Notes: generated by a model not told the origin, from the letters alone. DNA of 64,000 nucleotides from Treponema sp. (GCA_009777535.1 WRLP01000003.1:100504-164503); one strand, 5' to 3'; positions 25,182 through 34,795 are shown, numbered from the stretch's first letter. Numbers and translations: made by a program.

Positions 25182-26510
25182 TTATCCACCGGTGAAGCGC
25201 CGCCTCGCCGCCCACAGACCCAGCGCCGGGTCTGAAACAAAAAAAATTCTTTCGCCGTCGTTCATTGTGTTCCAGCCGGGAGGCAGTTTGCCGGCGTTAT
25301 AGCGGGCATTGGCTTCTTTCAAATCGCCCCACTGGTAACCCGCCGATTCTATTTCCTTGCGGGAAAGGCCGGCGCCGGGGCAGTAACGTACTGTAAACCG
25401 CCCTTCGCCGCAGCCGTGGATCAGGTGGGCGGCGGTGCACAGGTTGCCGGCAAGGCAGGCATCCGTCTCTACCCTGGAAATAATTTCCCGCCCCGGCCGG
25501 TAGCCGTATTTGCGGATTAGGCCGTCAACCTCAATATCTTCGCCAAAGCGTTCCAGGCCGCCGGCCATTATTAAAATTTCCCCGCCGTCGGCAATTGCCA
25601 TTGCGGTGCGGTAGATTGCCTTGTTGCCAAGCCATGCCGTCCGGTATTTGTCAGGATCGAGAAAGACCACCGCTTTTTTTACAGGCTTATCAATTAATTC
25701 AATGTTCACCTTACCGGCCAGCTCGCACGCTTTTTCAAAACACTCGCGGTCAAAGCCGATGTAAAGGCCGCGGACTGCCGTGGCATCACTTTCAGTTTTG
25801 TTTCCGATAACGGTAAGAACCCACAGTACCGGCGGCATTTTGTCAGCGAAGCGTGTGAGCCCTTCGTCGAACATTGCCCGCACCGGCGTGTCGATGCGCC
25901 CCATTATCCGCTCCATGCCGTAGGCGGCTCCGGCAAAGTGGCTTTTATCAATAGCTTCCTTGCCGCCCGTTCCAATAAATAAATTTTTTGCATGGTTTGC
26001 CATGCCGGCTACTTCGTGTGGCACAACCTGGCCGATTGAAATGATCATGGAAAAGCCGCCGCTGCCGGCGCCGCTTTTTTGTAAAAGCCTGTTCACCTGC
26101 ACCGGCCAGTCGAAAGCAACGGCGCCGCCGGTTTTTTCCTGAACCCAGGGTGCGTCCAGGCGGCCAAGCTCGGCAATGCCGGTGCGCCATTTGTGGACAA
26201 GAAATTTTTCTTTTGGAGTGCCGGGAAACATTTTGTTTATTTCAGCGGCGGTAAGAGCTGTGTGGGTACCAAGCGCGGGAAGAATAGCGCCAAGGCGATT
26301 TTTATTTATCAACTGGCGGGCGGCAACATCAGTGAGAAAGCCGCCCCTTGAATGAAAGCGGGTTGTATCCGGCGGGACGATGATAACCTGCCCCGCACTG
26401 TTTACATCTGCAAGGGCCTGCGATAGGGCTTCGGAAAAAATATCGCCCAACTCTTCGCCGCCAATATCGAGAGATGCCTCGCCCCTGGCGATGTAAGTTT
26501 TTTCAATCAT
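25182..26510 (-). CDS. LarA-like (DUF2088) protein, probable nickel-pincer racemase or epimerase
   Basis: 442 aa, LarA length. N-terminal nucleotide-binding features are PPDTTRFHSRGG. GTHTALTAAE holds the His matching LarA His108. VVPHEVAGMANHAKNLFIGTGG holds the His and Lys matching the pincer-cofactor site (His174 and Lys184 in L. plantarum LarA, from memory). LarA relatives invert 2-hydroxy acids using a nickel-pincer nucleotide; the substrate here is unknown. No larB, larC or larE is in the window, so the cofactor genes must lie elsewhere. It is the last gene of the mannan lipoprotein operon, 21 bp after the GH26-SGNH gene. Confidence 0.8.
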   Translation of the reverse strand: MIEKTYIARGEASLDIGGEELGDIFSEALSQALADVNSAGQVIIVPPDTTRFHSRGGFLTDVAARQLINKNRLGAILPALGTHTALTAAEINKMFPGTPKEKFLVHKWRTGIAELGRLDAPWVQEKTGGAVAFDWPVQVNRLLQKSGAGSGGFSMIISIGQVVPHEVAGMANHAKNLFIGTGGKEAIDKSHFAGAAYGMERIMGRIDTPVRAMFDEGLTRFADKMPPVLWVLTVIGNKTESDATAVRGLYIGFDRECFEKACELAGKVNIELIDKPVKKAVVFLDPDKYRTAWLGNKAIYRTAMAIADGGEILIMAGGLERFGEDIEVDGLIRKYGYRPGREIISRVETDACLAGNLCTAAHLIHGCGEGRFTVRYCPGAGLSRKEIESAGYQWGDLKEANARYNAGKLPPGWNTMNDGERIFFVSDPALGLWAARRRFTGG

Positions 26511-26531
26511 GTAAGGCTTCCCTCTGCCTTG

Positions 26532-29381
26532 TTATGGCTTTGGGAGCGTTCCGTTTGCCTTAGCCGCTATATACCAGTTACCCCAAACCTCCTGCAAATA
26601 TTTGTAGCCGGCGGCATTGGGATGTACGTCATTAGCGGCGCGGAACAAATGGGTCTTGTTTAAAAATTCACTATAAAGGTTCGGGCCTAATATGGGGCCG
26701 TTCGCCTCGTTTGATAACTCTACAATTCTGTCGTTCATACCTTCCGCAGCGGCGTTGGTGTAGGCTCCATTTGGCCAGAGAAGGCGGGGAACAACAGCAA
26801 TCATACCGCGGCCGTGTACTTCATCAACAAGCGCCCTCATCTGGTTTTGGTAGGCCACCTGGTTTGTATAATTTCCATTGATCGCGTTGGTTCCCAGGCT
26901 AAGCACAACCACCCTAAAGCCTTCGTTGGTGTTCAAGGTTGTTCTAAGCCTTTCGATATTTTGTGCATTGTCGCCTCCCAGACCGGCGCTGAATTGCATT
27001 GGATAATGAGTAGGATCATCAGCCTCTACAATATTTGCAAAAGCCGGGGTTCGATCTGCAGACCGGGTAAAACCCATGGCAGTGTTTGAGTCGCCGAAGA
27101 AAAGCCAGCCGTCTACCTTTCCGTAAGTGTTGTCGTGCAGCTCAATTTCGAGCATCCGTACACCGTCGTTAACAGTGTATGCGTCGCCTGTCACATTAAA
27201 GCGAACCCAGCGTTGATTTGTAAAGGAAATTCTATGAGACCTGGAAGTCCACAAATTATTCGATTCATTTACAACAGTAGTCCAGTTGCCGTCAGTTCCA
27301 TTTGTGCTGTCAGCTGATATCTCAATGAAGTAGGCAGTTGGAGCTCCATACTGGTCATTACCTGGAGCGGGCAATGGATGGTTTTCGTTATCTGCCGTCC
27401 AGTACAGTATAATCTCGCTGTAATCGCCGTCAACTCTAAGCGCTGCCCATTTCGGCAGGTCTCTCCCCGGACCCCAATATAGCGGACCGCGAAACAATCC
27501 GTCAATCAGACGATTGGGGTTGCTGCCCGTTGCGTCTGTTGCAGTTTGAACAACAGGGATAAGTGTTTTTACATTTGGCGGCTCGCCGGGGTCGTCGGGG
27601 TCGTCGGGATCTTCGCCGGAGCCCCCGTTGTACTTTGTTAGATCAGGCAGTTCATCCAGAGTAATTACCAAATCATGGTTATAAATAAAAGCCTTGTGGG
27701 AATTGGTGTTGTGGAACCCTCCTGTCCAAAAGTTTTGATCGCTGTAGGTGTTGACTGGATTATTATGATCATTCCATGTCATAAACCATGACCACATCGC
27801 GTTATTGGCAAGGCAATGGTCGGGGTCGGGCATTACGCCGTTTTCCGTCAGGGCAACCATTCGGCTTCCGCCGGTCATAGCCAGGGTATTATCAAATACC
27901 GTCTTGTTCCAGGTTTGGCCGTCCTGTGCGCCTCCTCCGTTGTAGTAAGGATAATAATCGAACCCTGCTATATCAACCGTTTCCGGATCGGGGTACCAGT
28001 CGGTGCGCTGCCCGTTCCAAACCCAGATAAGATTGTCCAGTCCCTTGGTATTTGTAAAATAATCATGCATATATTCCCAAAGGGCGATATAGGGCGCCGG
28101 TCCGCTTCCGCCCCACCAGAACCATGCTCCATTTGGATTGGTAGGGGACCAGTTGCCGGCGGCTTCATGAAGCGGCCGCCACAATACGGGAATGTCCAAA
28201 TCTTTTAACTGCTGCAACAGGGCTGCAACGGCGTCCAGATCATTTTGTATATTCTGGAAGGCCGCATTTGCGGTATCAAGCTGGCTGCCTGTCCAGGGAA
28301 TGCGGTAGTTTGTGTAATTGCTGCCATTGCCGGTCTGTGTATAAAAAGCAGGCTCTGTCCCCGCCGCCTGCGGCATTCGCCAGTGCCAGCAGAATGTAAC
28401 AATGCCGTGAATGTCCGGTTTGCCCGCAAGGAGTTTTACTCCATTGTTCATTCCGTTCCACCATTCAATGGCCTCGTCAATCTGCTGCTGGCCTTCGGCA
28501 TAGATATAATTGGAGTAAGGAAGCTGTATAAAGTCAAAACCTTTAATGGCCGGATACTTGCCTGTATCGGAATAAACCCTGGCAATCATATCGAAAGCAC
28601 TATTGCCTTCCCATGCGACATCCATCTGGCCTGAAATAATTTTTTTGCCGTATTGATTGGTAAGGTAATTCATCAGGCGCTGTGTATTTTGCGATTTATT
28701 GGGATCGGCAAAGCTATAGCTTGCATTGCTTGTCAGGTGCGGATAGATGTGCACTATTTCGTTGCGGATAGATGTTTTTGTACCTACTGTTACTGTAACG
28801 GTAAGAAAATATATGCCGCCGGGTATGTTGGACTGAATTACCGGCGTACCACTGGCTGCAACAGGGGCGTCAACTTCCGGCGTGCCTCCAAGCGGCCAAG
28901 GCTCCAGCTTGACACTGGCTGAACCTCCAGCGGGGAATGTTACCGTGTAGGTAAAGGTTCCTGTTCCATTGGTACCGGGCAAGTTCAAAAGTACTTGTAC
29001 GGAATGACTGCTGCTGTTTACCGTAAGAGGTGCGCTGCCTGTTGCCGCCTCATAATCGTCACCGGACACGGTAACGTATCCGGAAACAATGATGTTCCAG
29101 TCGCCGAACGGCAAAGTAATAACGCCCTGGCTTCCGGTAGTTATGTCTACAGGTGAGGGTGGAGTTTGCGAATTGCCTGCTACCGGCTCGGCGCTGATTA
29201 CAAATTTGCTGAAGCCGCTGCCAAGCTCGGGAAGAATTGTGCGCCCGCTGCTTCCGATTGTAACGTTTATCTGCGATATTCCACTACGGCCCGTTTCCTG
29301 CCTGTCGCTTCCTGTAAACATATTACAGCCGGCAAGCAGCGCTGCAAGCGCCAGCAATAGCATAATATTTTTATGGTTCAT
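26532..29381 (-). CDS. GH26-CBM-SGNH fusion lipoprotein (mannanase plus esterase)
   Basis: 949 aa. The lipobox is LAGC (Cys19). Residues of about 35-230 form an N-terminal module shared with two neighbours. A GH26 mannanase domain follows (about 230-580). Glu406 in WRPLHEAAG is the probable acid/base and Glu513 in TENG the nucleophile. After a GEDPDDPDDPGEPP linker comes a discoidin/CBM32-like domain (about 600-750). An SGNH hydrolase (about 755-949) has GDSNTAMG, LSLGTNAING and DVHPNAAG. It should cut mannan and remove ester groups in one protein on the cell surface. AAGGAG lies before the ATG. Confidence 0.9.
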   Translation of the reverse strand: MNHKNIMLLLALAALLAGCNMFTGSDRQETGRSGISQINVTIGSSGRTILPELGSGFSKFVISAEPVAGNSQTPPSPVDITTGSQGVITLPFGDWNIIVSGYVTVSGDDYEAATGSAPLTVNSSSHSVQVLLNLPGTNGTGTFTYTVTFPAGGSASVKLEPWPLGGTPEVDAPVAASGTPVIQSNIPGGIYFLTVTVTVGTKTSIRNEIVHIYPHLTSNASYSFADPNKSQNTQRLMNYLTNQYGKKIISGQMDVAWEGNSAFDMIARVYSDTGKYPAIKGFDFIQLPYSNYIYAEGQQQIDEAIEWWNGMNNGVKLLAGKPDIHGIVTFCWHWRMPQAAGTEPAFYTQTGNGSNYTNYRIPWTGSQLDTANAAFQNIQNDLDAVAALLQQLKDLDIPVLWRPLHEAAGNWSPTNPNGAWFWWGGSGPAPYIALWEYMHDYFTNTKGLDNLIWVWNGQRTDWYPDPETVDIAGFDYYPYYNGGGAQDGQTWNKTVFDNTLAMTGGSRMVALTENGVMPDPDHCLANNAMWSWFMTWNDHNNPVNTYSDQNFWTGGFHNTNSHKAFIYNHDLVITLDELPDLTKYNGGSGEDPDDPDDPGEPPNVKTLIPVVQTATDATGSNPNRLIDGLFRGPLYWGPGRDLPKWAALRVDGDYSEIILYWTADNENHPLPAPGNDQYGAPTAYFIEISADSTNGTDGNWTTVVNESNNLWTSRSHRISFTNQRWVRFNVTGDAYTVNDGVRMLEIELHDNTYGKVDGWLFFGDSNTAMGFTRSADRTPAFANIVEADDPTHYPMQFSAGLGGDNAQNIERLRTTLNTNEGFRVVVLSLGTNAINGNYTNQVAYQNQMRALVDEVHGRGMIAVVPRLLWPNGAYTNAAAEGMNDRIVELSNEANGPILGPNLYSEFLNKTHLFRAANDVHPNAAGYKYLQEVWGNWYIAAKANGTLPKP

Positions 29382-29409
29382 CTCGTTCTCCTTTTTTAAT
29401 TTCCCCTCG

Positions 29410-30636
29410 TTAATCCGTTACCAGGAAAGAAAATTCTTTTGAGTAGACAGCGCCGTCTATAGAAACTACGGCAAGACCGAACTGCAGGCCGGAAAGGCCG
29501 TCTGTCGTTATGGTAATGCTGTTTGCGGTCCCTGTCTGTAAATCTCCGTTAAAGTACCAGGCATACGTATAGGAAGGAGTATCTCCGTAACTGTTGTTGT
29601 CTGTGAAAGTAATAACCTGAGATGTTCCTTCCGCGACCGTGCCCGAGTATGAGAGCGACAAATTTTTATCAGTTTCAAATGCATCGATAATTGTTACGGT
29701 TGCGCCGCCGCCGCTTGGCGTAATGGTAACCGTTGCCGTGTCGTCTTTTGTACTGTCCTGTACAGAGACGGCCATTATTGTCAGGGTTGCGGCATCTTCA
29801 TCATCGGCGACAGTCAGAGTTCCGTCGGCGGCAATGGTTGTTCCATCGGCACAGGGCGAAGTTATGCTCCAGTCTACATCAGTGTTATGGCCATTTGTGC
29901 CGAGTACGGTCGCAGTAAACTGATAAGACTCACCCTGGTCCAATGTTATGTCTGTCTGGTCGATGGTTACGCTTATTATCGTGCTTGTTATTGTGCCGCC
30001 GGTAATGATAACTATTGCGGTATCGTATTTTGTGCTGTCCTGTACGGAAACAGCTCTTATCGTAAGGGATGTGTAGTCCTCGTCATCGGCGACAGTCAGA
30101 GTTCCGTCGGCGGCAATGGTTGTTCCATCGGCACAGGGCGAAGTAATGCTCCAGTCTACATCGGTGTTATAGCCATTTGTACCGAGTACGGTCGCAGTAA
30201 ACTGATAAGCCTCACCCTGGTCCAATGTTATGTCTGTCTGGTCGATGGTTACGTTCGTTACCGTACTTGTTACCGCGCTGTCTGTTACGGTAATTCCCGC
30301 TGTGCCGGACTTGGTGATGTCCTGTACGGAAACAGCTCTTATTGTAAGAGTTGTCTCGCCTTCGTCAGCGGCAACTGTCAGCAGTCCGGCGGCGGTAATG
30401 CCTGTTCCCGCCGCATGAGGAGAAGTAATGCTCCATGTAACTGTTTGAGATGGATTATTTATACCTTCTACGACAGCTGTAAATTGATGCGAGCTGCCTT
30501 TTTGCAAATTAACGGCCGCCGGAACTACTATTACACCAATTACCGCAGATGTTTTTGGGGCAATAATGTCCTGGCAGCCGGAAAGCGCCAGAATGATGGT
30601 TAATGCCGTTAATAGTGGAATGTTTCTGTATTTCAT
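29410..30636 (-). CDS. Lipoprotein with tandem bacterial Ig-like (Big_2) repeats
   Basis: 408 aa. Lipobox LSGC. Three Big_2-type repeats of about 94 residues fill residues of roughly 30-310; the second and third are almost identical (TIDQTDITLDQGE start, ADGTLTVADDED centre). The last 90 residues, with YTYAWYFNG and YSKEFSFLVTD, form a domain also found in the 135-aa lipoprotein at 32518. It has no enzyme motif and probably holds or presents polysaccharide-binding partners on the surface. It lies between the two GH26 genes, 13 and 28 bp away. Confidence 0.85.
   Translation of the reverse strand: MKYRNIPLLTALTIILALSGCQDIIAPKTSAVIGVIVVPAAVNLQKGSSHQFTAVVEGINNPSQTVTWSITSPHAAGTGITAAGLLTVAADEGETTLTIRAVSVQDITKSGTAGITVTDSAVTSTVTNVTIDQTDITLDQGEAYQFTATVLGTNGYNTDVDWSITSPCADGTTIAADGTLTVADDEDYTSLTIRAVSVQDSTKYDTAIVIITGGTITSTIISVTIDQTDITLDQGESYQFTATVLGTNGHNTDVDWSITSPCADGTTIAADGTLTVADDEDAATLTIMAVSVQDSTKDDTATVTITPSGGGATVTIIDAFETDKNLSLSYSGTVAEGTSQVITFTDNNSYGDTPSYTYAWYFNGDLQTGTANSITITTDGLSGLQFGLAVVSIDGAVYSKEFSFLVTD
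29800..30267 (-). repeat. 282-bp tandem coding repeat in the Big_2 gene
   Basis: Segments 29800-29985 and 30082-30267 are nearly identical at DNA level, offset by 282 bp (94 codons). The closeness points to a recent duplication or to gene conversion. Copy number may differ between strains. Confidence 0.85.
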
Positions 30637-30649
30637 ATTGTTACTCCTT

Positions 30650-32491
30650 TTAATAAAGCCGGTAAGTTGTTAAATCCGGCAGATCTTCCAAAGTAATCAC
30701 CCTGGGGTGATTGTAGACAGACTGTCTGTGGTCGAGCGTATTATGGTCTTCCCACCAAAAGTCGACTCCCCATGTCATGAAGAACGACCATGTTGCGCCA
30801 CTGCCAAAACAGTCATCCGGGTGGGGGATGTAGCCGTTTTCAGTTATGGCAACTATCATGCGCGCCCTTTCGCTTGCCGGAACCATGTTGAATACATGAT
30901 CGAATTGCGCTTTCCGGCCGCGGTCGTCGGGATTGGTATAATTGGGATTGGAAGGATCCGCAAGATTCGCGTATTGCCCCCCGGAAATAATATCCGGATC
31001 ACCGGGATGAAAATATGGCCATCTGTTAAGGTAGATATCTATTCCTGCTATATCAACCGTAGAGGGATCGTCAGGAAAATAAGATGGATGCTCCCCGTTC
31101 CATACCCAGATTAAATTATCAAGGCCATGATGATTTGTAAAACGATCGTACATGAGCGCCCATAGTGCTTTGTAAGGAGCAGGCCCGCTGTTGCCCCACC
31201 AAAACCAGGCTTGCGTCCAGTCTGCTCCGCTCCAGGTGGGTGGCCATCCGTGCCCGCGGCCTTCATGCAGCGGCCGCCAAAGGACGGGAATGTCCAAAGC
31301 TTGCAATTGTTTAAAGAGTTCCGCCGCTGTATCAATATCATTCATCATTTCAGTGTATTCAGGGCTTGAAGTGTTCCAGCTTCCGTCCGACCAGGGAATG
31401 CGGAAGGTTGTGGCATTTGCATTATACGAATCATCCCGCGTATATTTGTTGGGACCGGCCCGCCAGTGCCAGCAGAAGGTAATAATTCCGTGAATGTCCG
31501 GCTGGCCCGGCAGCATTACGGTAGAGATACGATTCCATTCATGCTCATTAACGCCGTTCCACCAGTTGATGGCTTCGTCGATCTGCTGCTGGCCGCCATA
31601 GTAGGGATTCCCCGGGCGGGAGATTTGCATTAAATCAAAGCCCTTCATCGCCGGCCACTTGCCGGTGTCTCTGTAAACATCACCCACCATGTTTACTCCC
31701 AGCCAGTAATCATTGTCCTGCTGCCCGGAGATTATGTTCACTCCAAATTGATCTTCCAGGTAATTCATAAGGCGCTGCGCATTGGGCGATTTTCCTGACA
31801 CTGTGCCATTGAATTTATAGCTTGCATTGCTGATAAGATGGGGATAGATGTGCACTATCTCGTTGCGGATAATTGTTTTTGCATTTACATTTGCTGTAAC
31901 GGTAAGGAAATAAATGCCGCTAGGTACGGATTGAGTTACCGGCGTACCGCTGGCTGCAACGGTTTCTGTAAAAACAGGCGCGCCGGTTACCGGCCAGGGA
32001 TCCAGCCTGACATTGACAGAATTGGAACCATCCTCAGGGAATGTTACCGTATAGGCAAATGTCCCTGTGCCGCCGGTTTCAGGAATGTTTACAAGCACCC
32101 GCACCGAGTGGCTGCTGCTGTCTACCGTAAGCGCCGCGCTGCCTGTTGCAGCCGTATAATCGGTACCGCCGACATTTACGTATCCGGTAATAGTGATGTC
32201 CCACTCGCCATGCTGCAGGGAGATTACCCCCTGGGTTCCATTGTCGACGGTTACCGGTGCGGGTGCGCTTTGCGCATTTCCCGCCGCCGGCCCGGCGCTT
32301 ATTTCGAATTTGCTGAAACCGGCGGCAAGATCGGGAAGAATGGTGCGGGCGCTGGTTCCTATGGAAACTGTTACCTGTGAAACATTACCGGGACTTGCTT
32401 CCTGTTTGTCAGTTCCGTTTAACAGGTTGCAGCCTGCAAGCAGCAGCGCAAGCGCCAATACCGGTAACTGAATAATGGTTTTATATTTCAT
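30650..32491 (-). CDS. GH26 endo-mannanase lipoprotein
   Basis: 613 aa. The lipobox is LAGC (Cys21). The first about 225 residues are the shared N-terminal module (RTILPDLAAGFSKFEI, then SGIYFLTVTANVNAKT). The GH26 domain begins near NGTVSGKSPNAQRLMNYL. Glu410 in WRPLHEGRG is the probable acid/base and Glu551 in TENGYIP the nucleophile. WHWR in FCWHWRAGPN is typical of the family. GH26 enzymes cleave beta-1,4-mannosyl bonds of mannan, glucomannan or galactomannan. It lacks the CBM and esterase found in the 949-aa homologue. It is 26 bp after the small lipoprotein gene. Confidence 0.93.
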   Translation of the reverse strand: MKYKTIIQLPVLALALLLAGCNLLNGTDKQEASPGNVSQVTVSIGTSARTILPDLAAGFSKFEISAGPAAGNAQSAPAPVTVDNGTQGVISLQHGEWDITITGYVNVGGTDYTAATGSAALTVDSSSHSVRVLVNIPETGGTGTFAYTVTFPEDGSNSVNVRLDPWPVTGAPVFTETVAASGTPVTQSVPSGIYFLTVTANVNAKTIIRNEIVHIYPHLISNASYKFNGTVSGKSPNAQRLMNYLEDQFGVNIISGQQDNDYWLGVNMVGDVYRDTGKWPAMKGFDLMQISRPGNPYYGGQQQIDEAINWWNGVNEHEWNRISTVMLPGQPDIHGIITFCWHWRAGPNKYTRDDSYNANATTFRIPWSDGSWNTSSPEYTEMMNDIDTAAELFKQLQALDIPVLWRPLHEGRGHGWPPTWSGADWTQAWFWWGNSGPAPYKALWALMYDRFTNHHGLDNLIWVWNGEHPSYFPDDPSTVDIAGIDIYLNRWPYFHPGDPDIISGGQYANLADPSNPNYTNPDDRGRKAQFDHVFNMVPASERARMIVAITENGYIPHPDDCFGSGATWSFFMTWGVDFWWEDHNTLDHRQSVYNHPRVITLEDLPDLTTYRLY

Positions 32492-32517
32492 TTCGCTCTC
32501 CTTATTGTTTTACCTTT

Positions 32518-32925
32518 TTAATCATCTACCCAGAAGGAAAATTCTTTTGAGTATACTGAGCCGTCTATGGTAATTATGGCAAGGCCGTACTGTATTCCGG
32601 TAACAAGGCCGGCTGTTGCTATTGTAATGGTGCTCGTCTCCTCTGATTGTAAGACTCCGTTTAAGTACCATGCGTATGTGTAGGAAGGGTTCGCTGTGGC
32701 TGTAATTGTTTGAGCCGTTCCTTTCGTAACCGGATCTGTGTACGTGAGCGTCAGACTACTGTTTTCTTCAAATGCAAAACTTACTGTTACATTTGCTCCG
32801 CCGCCATTGTTCCCTGAAGAGCCGCCGCCCGGGCAGCCGGTAAGCGCCAGCACCAAAATGGAAAACAAAAAACAGGATATTATTTTTTTTAACCTGTTTC
32901 CGGTTCGTAAAATTTTTGTTTTCAT
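32518..32925 (-). CDS. Small lipoprotein, PKD-like domain shared with the Big_2 protein
   Basis: 135 aa. The lipobox LTGC follows a positively charged start and a hydrophobic helix. A Gly/Ser/Asn-rich linker comes next. The rest (about 50-135) is a single domain with YTYAWYLNG and YSKEFSFWVDD, clearly related to the C-terminal domain of the Big_2 lipoprotein at 29410. It has no catalytic motif. It lies between the CBM-SGNH gene and the GH26 gene. It may be a surface spacer or binding protein for the mannan enzymes. Confidence 0.7.
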   Translation of the reverse strand: MKTKILRTGNRLKKIISCFLFSILVLALTGCPGGGSSGNNGGGANVTVSFAFEENSSLTLTYTDPVTKGTAQTITATANPSYTYAWYLNGVLQSEETSTITIATAGLVTGIQYGLAIITIDGSVYSKEFSFWVDD

Positions 32926-32953
32926 TATATTCCTCCTGTATTTATTTCTGCTC

Positions 32954-34705
32954 TTATGGCTTGGGGAGCGTTCCGTTATTCATGGCTTCTTTATACGCAT
33001 CTGCCCACCACTTGTTCATAAGCCTGTAACCAAGGTCATTGGGATGTAAAAGATCGTTGGTTGGGAACAGGGCCGGGTATTCGTCATCAGGGTCAAGAAA
33101 CAGTGTATAAAAATCGGGACCTAAAGGAAGCCCTTCTTCGATTCTCAGTTGTTCAATAAATAGATTCATTTGTATTATTGGCGCTAAATCCCGGCCATCT
33201 TCAGTCCATGGTATCGCCGGAACAATAACTTTTTTGTTATAAGGAGGTCTAGCGGCCAACCGGATCAGCGCCCTCATGTTTTCGCGGTATTCCTGCTGCT
33301 GCTGTAGCCTGCCATCATGATCGTTTGTTCCCAGGCAAATGGCGACTACCCGTATGCCGTCGTTTTGGGCCAGAGTCTCTTCAAGCCTATTATATGCCCA
33401 TGCAGCTTTATCGCCGCCAACTCCGGCGTTTATCTGCATGGGGCGGTGGCTCCCCTTGCCATCGTCCCATACCAGATCTGCAAAGGCCGGAGTTCTATCG
33501 GTATGTCTGTTAAACGCATGGGCAGTGATCGAGTCGCCGAAGAAAAGCCACCCATCTACCTTTTCATCAGTATTATCGTGCAATTCTATTTCGTTTATCA
33601 TGACCTGCGGACCGGAATATGGATTTGGAATCTGGAAGCGCACCCAGCGTTGACCAGTAAAAGGAATTTTGTGCGTCCTTGTGCGGTACGCATTTCCGGT
33701 AACAGTAACCACTTCGTTCCATGTACCGTTATTGGGATTACCATTGGAACTGTCGGATGAAGTATGAATGCGGTATGAAGTCGGAGCGCCCGCTCCCGTA
33801 TCATTGTGATCGTAAATGTGCGAAGCAGTCCACAGTAAAATCAGCTCTGTAATGCCTGTGCCTGCCCCCACATCAATGGAAACCCATCCGCCGGCGTTTG
33901 GTCTCCATGTCTCCGGCCACGTAGCTGGAAGATATAATCCATCAACGAGCTGCGGGGCGGTAACACCTGTATTTGTAATCGTAGGCCTGCCCCTGGAAAC
34001 CAATGTATCTGCTCCCGGTTCATTAAACCTGTAAGCCGCATTGCTGGCTGTCTGCGGATAGATATGCACTATCTCGTTTCGGGTATAGGAAGTGGTCGTG
34101 TTTACCGATGCAGTTACGGTAAGAAAGTAAATGCCACTTGGTACGGATTGGGTCACCGGTGTGCCGCTTGCTGCAACCGCTGCGTCAACTACCGGCGCAC
34201 CTCCAATCGGCCAGGGCTCCAGCCTGACGTGGGCGGAACCGCCGTCGGGAAAATTTACCGTGCAGGCAAAGGTTCCTGTGCCGCCGGTTTCAGGCATGTT
34301 TACCGGCACGTTTACCGAATGGCTGCTGCCTGTTACTTTTAGCGGTGCACTTCCCTTAACAGCCGGATAGTCGATTCCGGCCGCGGAAACATATCCGGTT
34401 ACAATAATGTTCCAGTCGCCAAGCGGCAGGGAAATTGTCCCCTGGGTTCCGCCGTTGACAGTTACCGGTGCGGGCGGGTTCTGCGTATTTCCGGATGCCG
34501 GCTCGGCGCCTATTTCGAACTTGCTGAAACCGGCGGCAAGATCGGGAAGGATGGTACGGGCGCCGCTTCCAATTGTAACGCGTACCTGATAAATTTCATT
34601 GTTTTGGTTCATGTTTTGTTTATCCGTTCCGGTGAAAATGTTGCAGCCGGCAAACAACAACAGCGCCAATACCGGCAATAGCGCTTTATTTCTGCAGGGA
34701 ATCAT
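32954..34705 (-). CDS. CBM-SGNH esterase lipoprotein
   Basis: 583 aa from the ATG at 34705, preceded by AAAGGGGGTG. The earlier in-frame start at 34738 would put 11 residues before the signal and is unlikely. The lipobox is FAGC. The shared N-terminal module is followed by a discoidin/CBM32-like domain (about 230-385) and an SGNH hydrolase with GDSITAHAF, CLGTNDHDG and LLHPNDLGY. It equals the C-terminal half of the 949-aa protein without the GH26 part. It probably removes acetyl or similar esters from hemicellulose. It is the first gene of the six-gene operon. Confidence 0.88.
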   Translation of the reverse strand: MIPCRNKALLPVLALLLFAGCNIFTGTDKQNMNQNNEIYQVRVTIGSGARTILPDLAAGFSKFEIGAEPASGNTQNPPAPVTVNGGTQGTISLPLGDWNIIVTGYVSAAGIDYPAVKGSAPLKVTGSSHSVNVPVNMPETGGTGTFACTVNFPDGGSAHVRLEPWPIGGAPVVDAAVAASGTPVTQSVPSGIYFLTVTASVNTTTSYTRNEIVHIYPQTASNAAYRFNEPGADTLVSRGRPTITNTGVTAPQLVDGLYLPATWPETWRPNAGGWVSIDVGAGTGITELILLWTASHIYDHNDTGAGAPTSYRIHTSSDSSNGNPNNGTWNEVVTVTGNAYRTRTHKIPFTGQRWVRFQIPNPYSGPQVMINEIELHDNTDEKVDGWLFFGDSITAHAFNRHTDRTPAFADLVWDDGKGSHRPMQINAGVGGDKAAWAYNRLEETLAQNDGIRVVAICLGTNDHDGRLQQQQEYRENMRALIRLAARPPYNKKVIVPAIPWTEDGRDLAPIIQMNLFIEQLRIEEGLPLGPDFYTLFLDPDDEYPALFPTNDLLHPNDLGYRLMNKWWADAYKEAMNNGTLPKP

Positions 34706-34736
34706 TAAAACACCCCCTTTATAACAATTCTTAGAC

Positions 34737-34745
34737 ATTATATCA
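34737..34745 (-). promoter_or_regulatory. Extended -10 promoter of the mannan operon
   Basis: On the minus strand TGATATAAT combines a perfect TATAAT with the TGn extension. No good -35 is seen at 16-18 bp (TGGAAA at 17). The leader is about 25 nt and includes a G-rich ribosome site before the ATG at 34705. Confidence 0.55.
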
Positions 34746-34795
34746 CGATTTTTACGTTTTTTCCATAAATATACAGTGCCGGGAAGCCATGGAAA

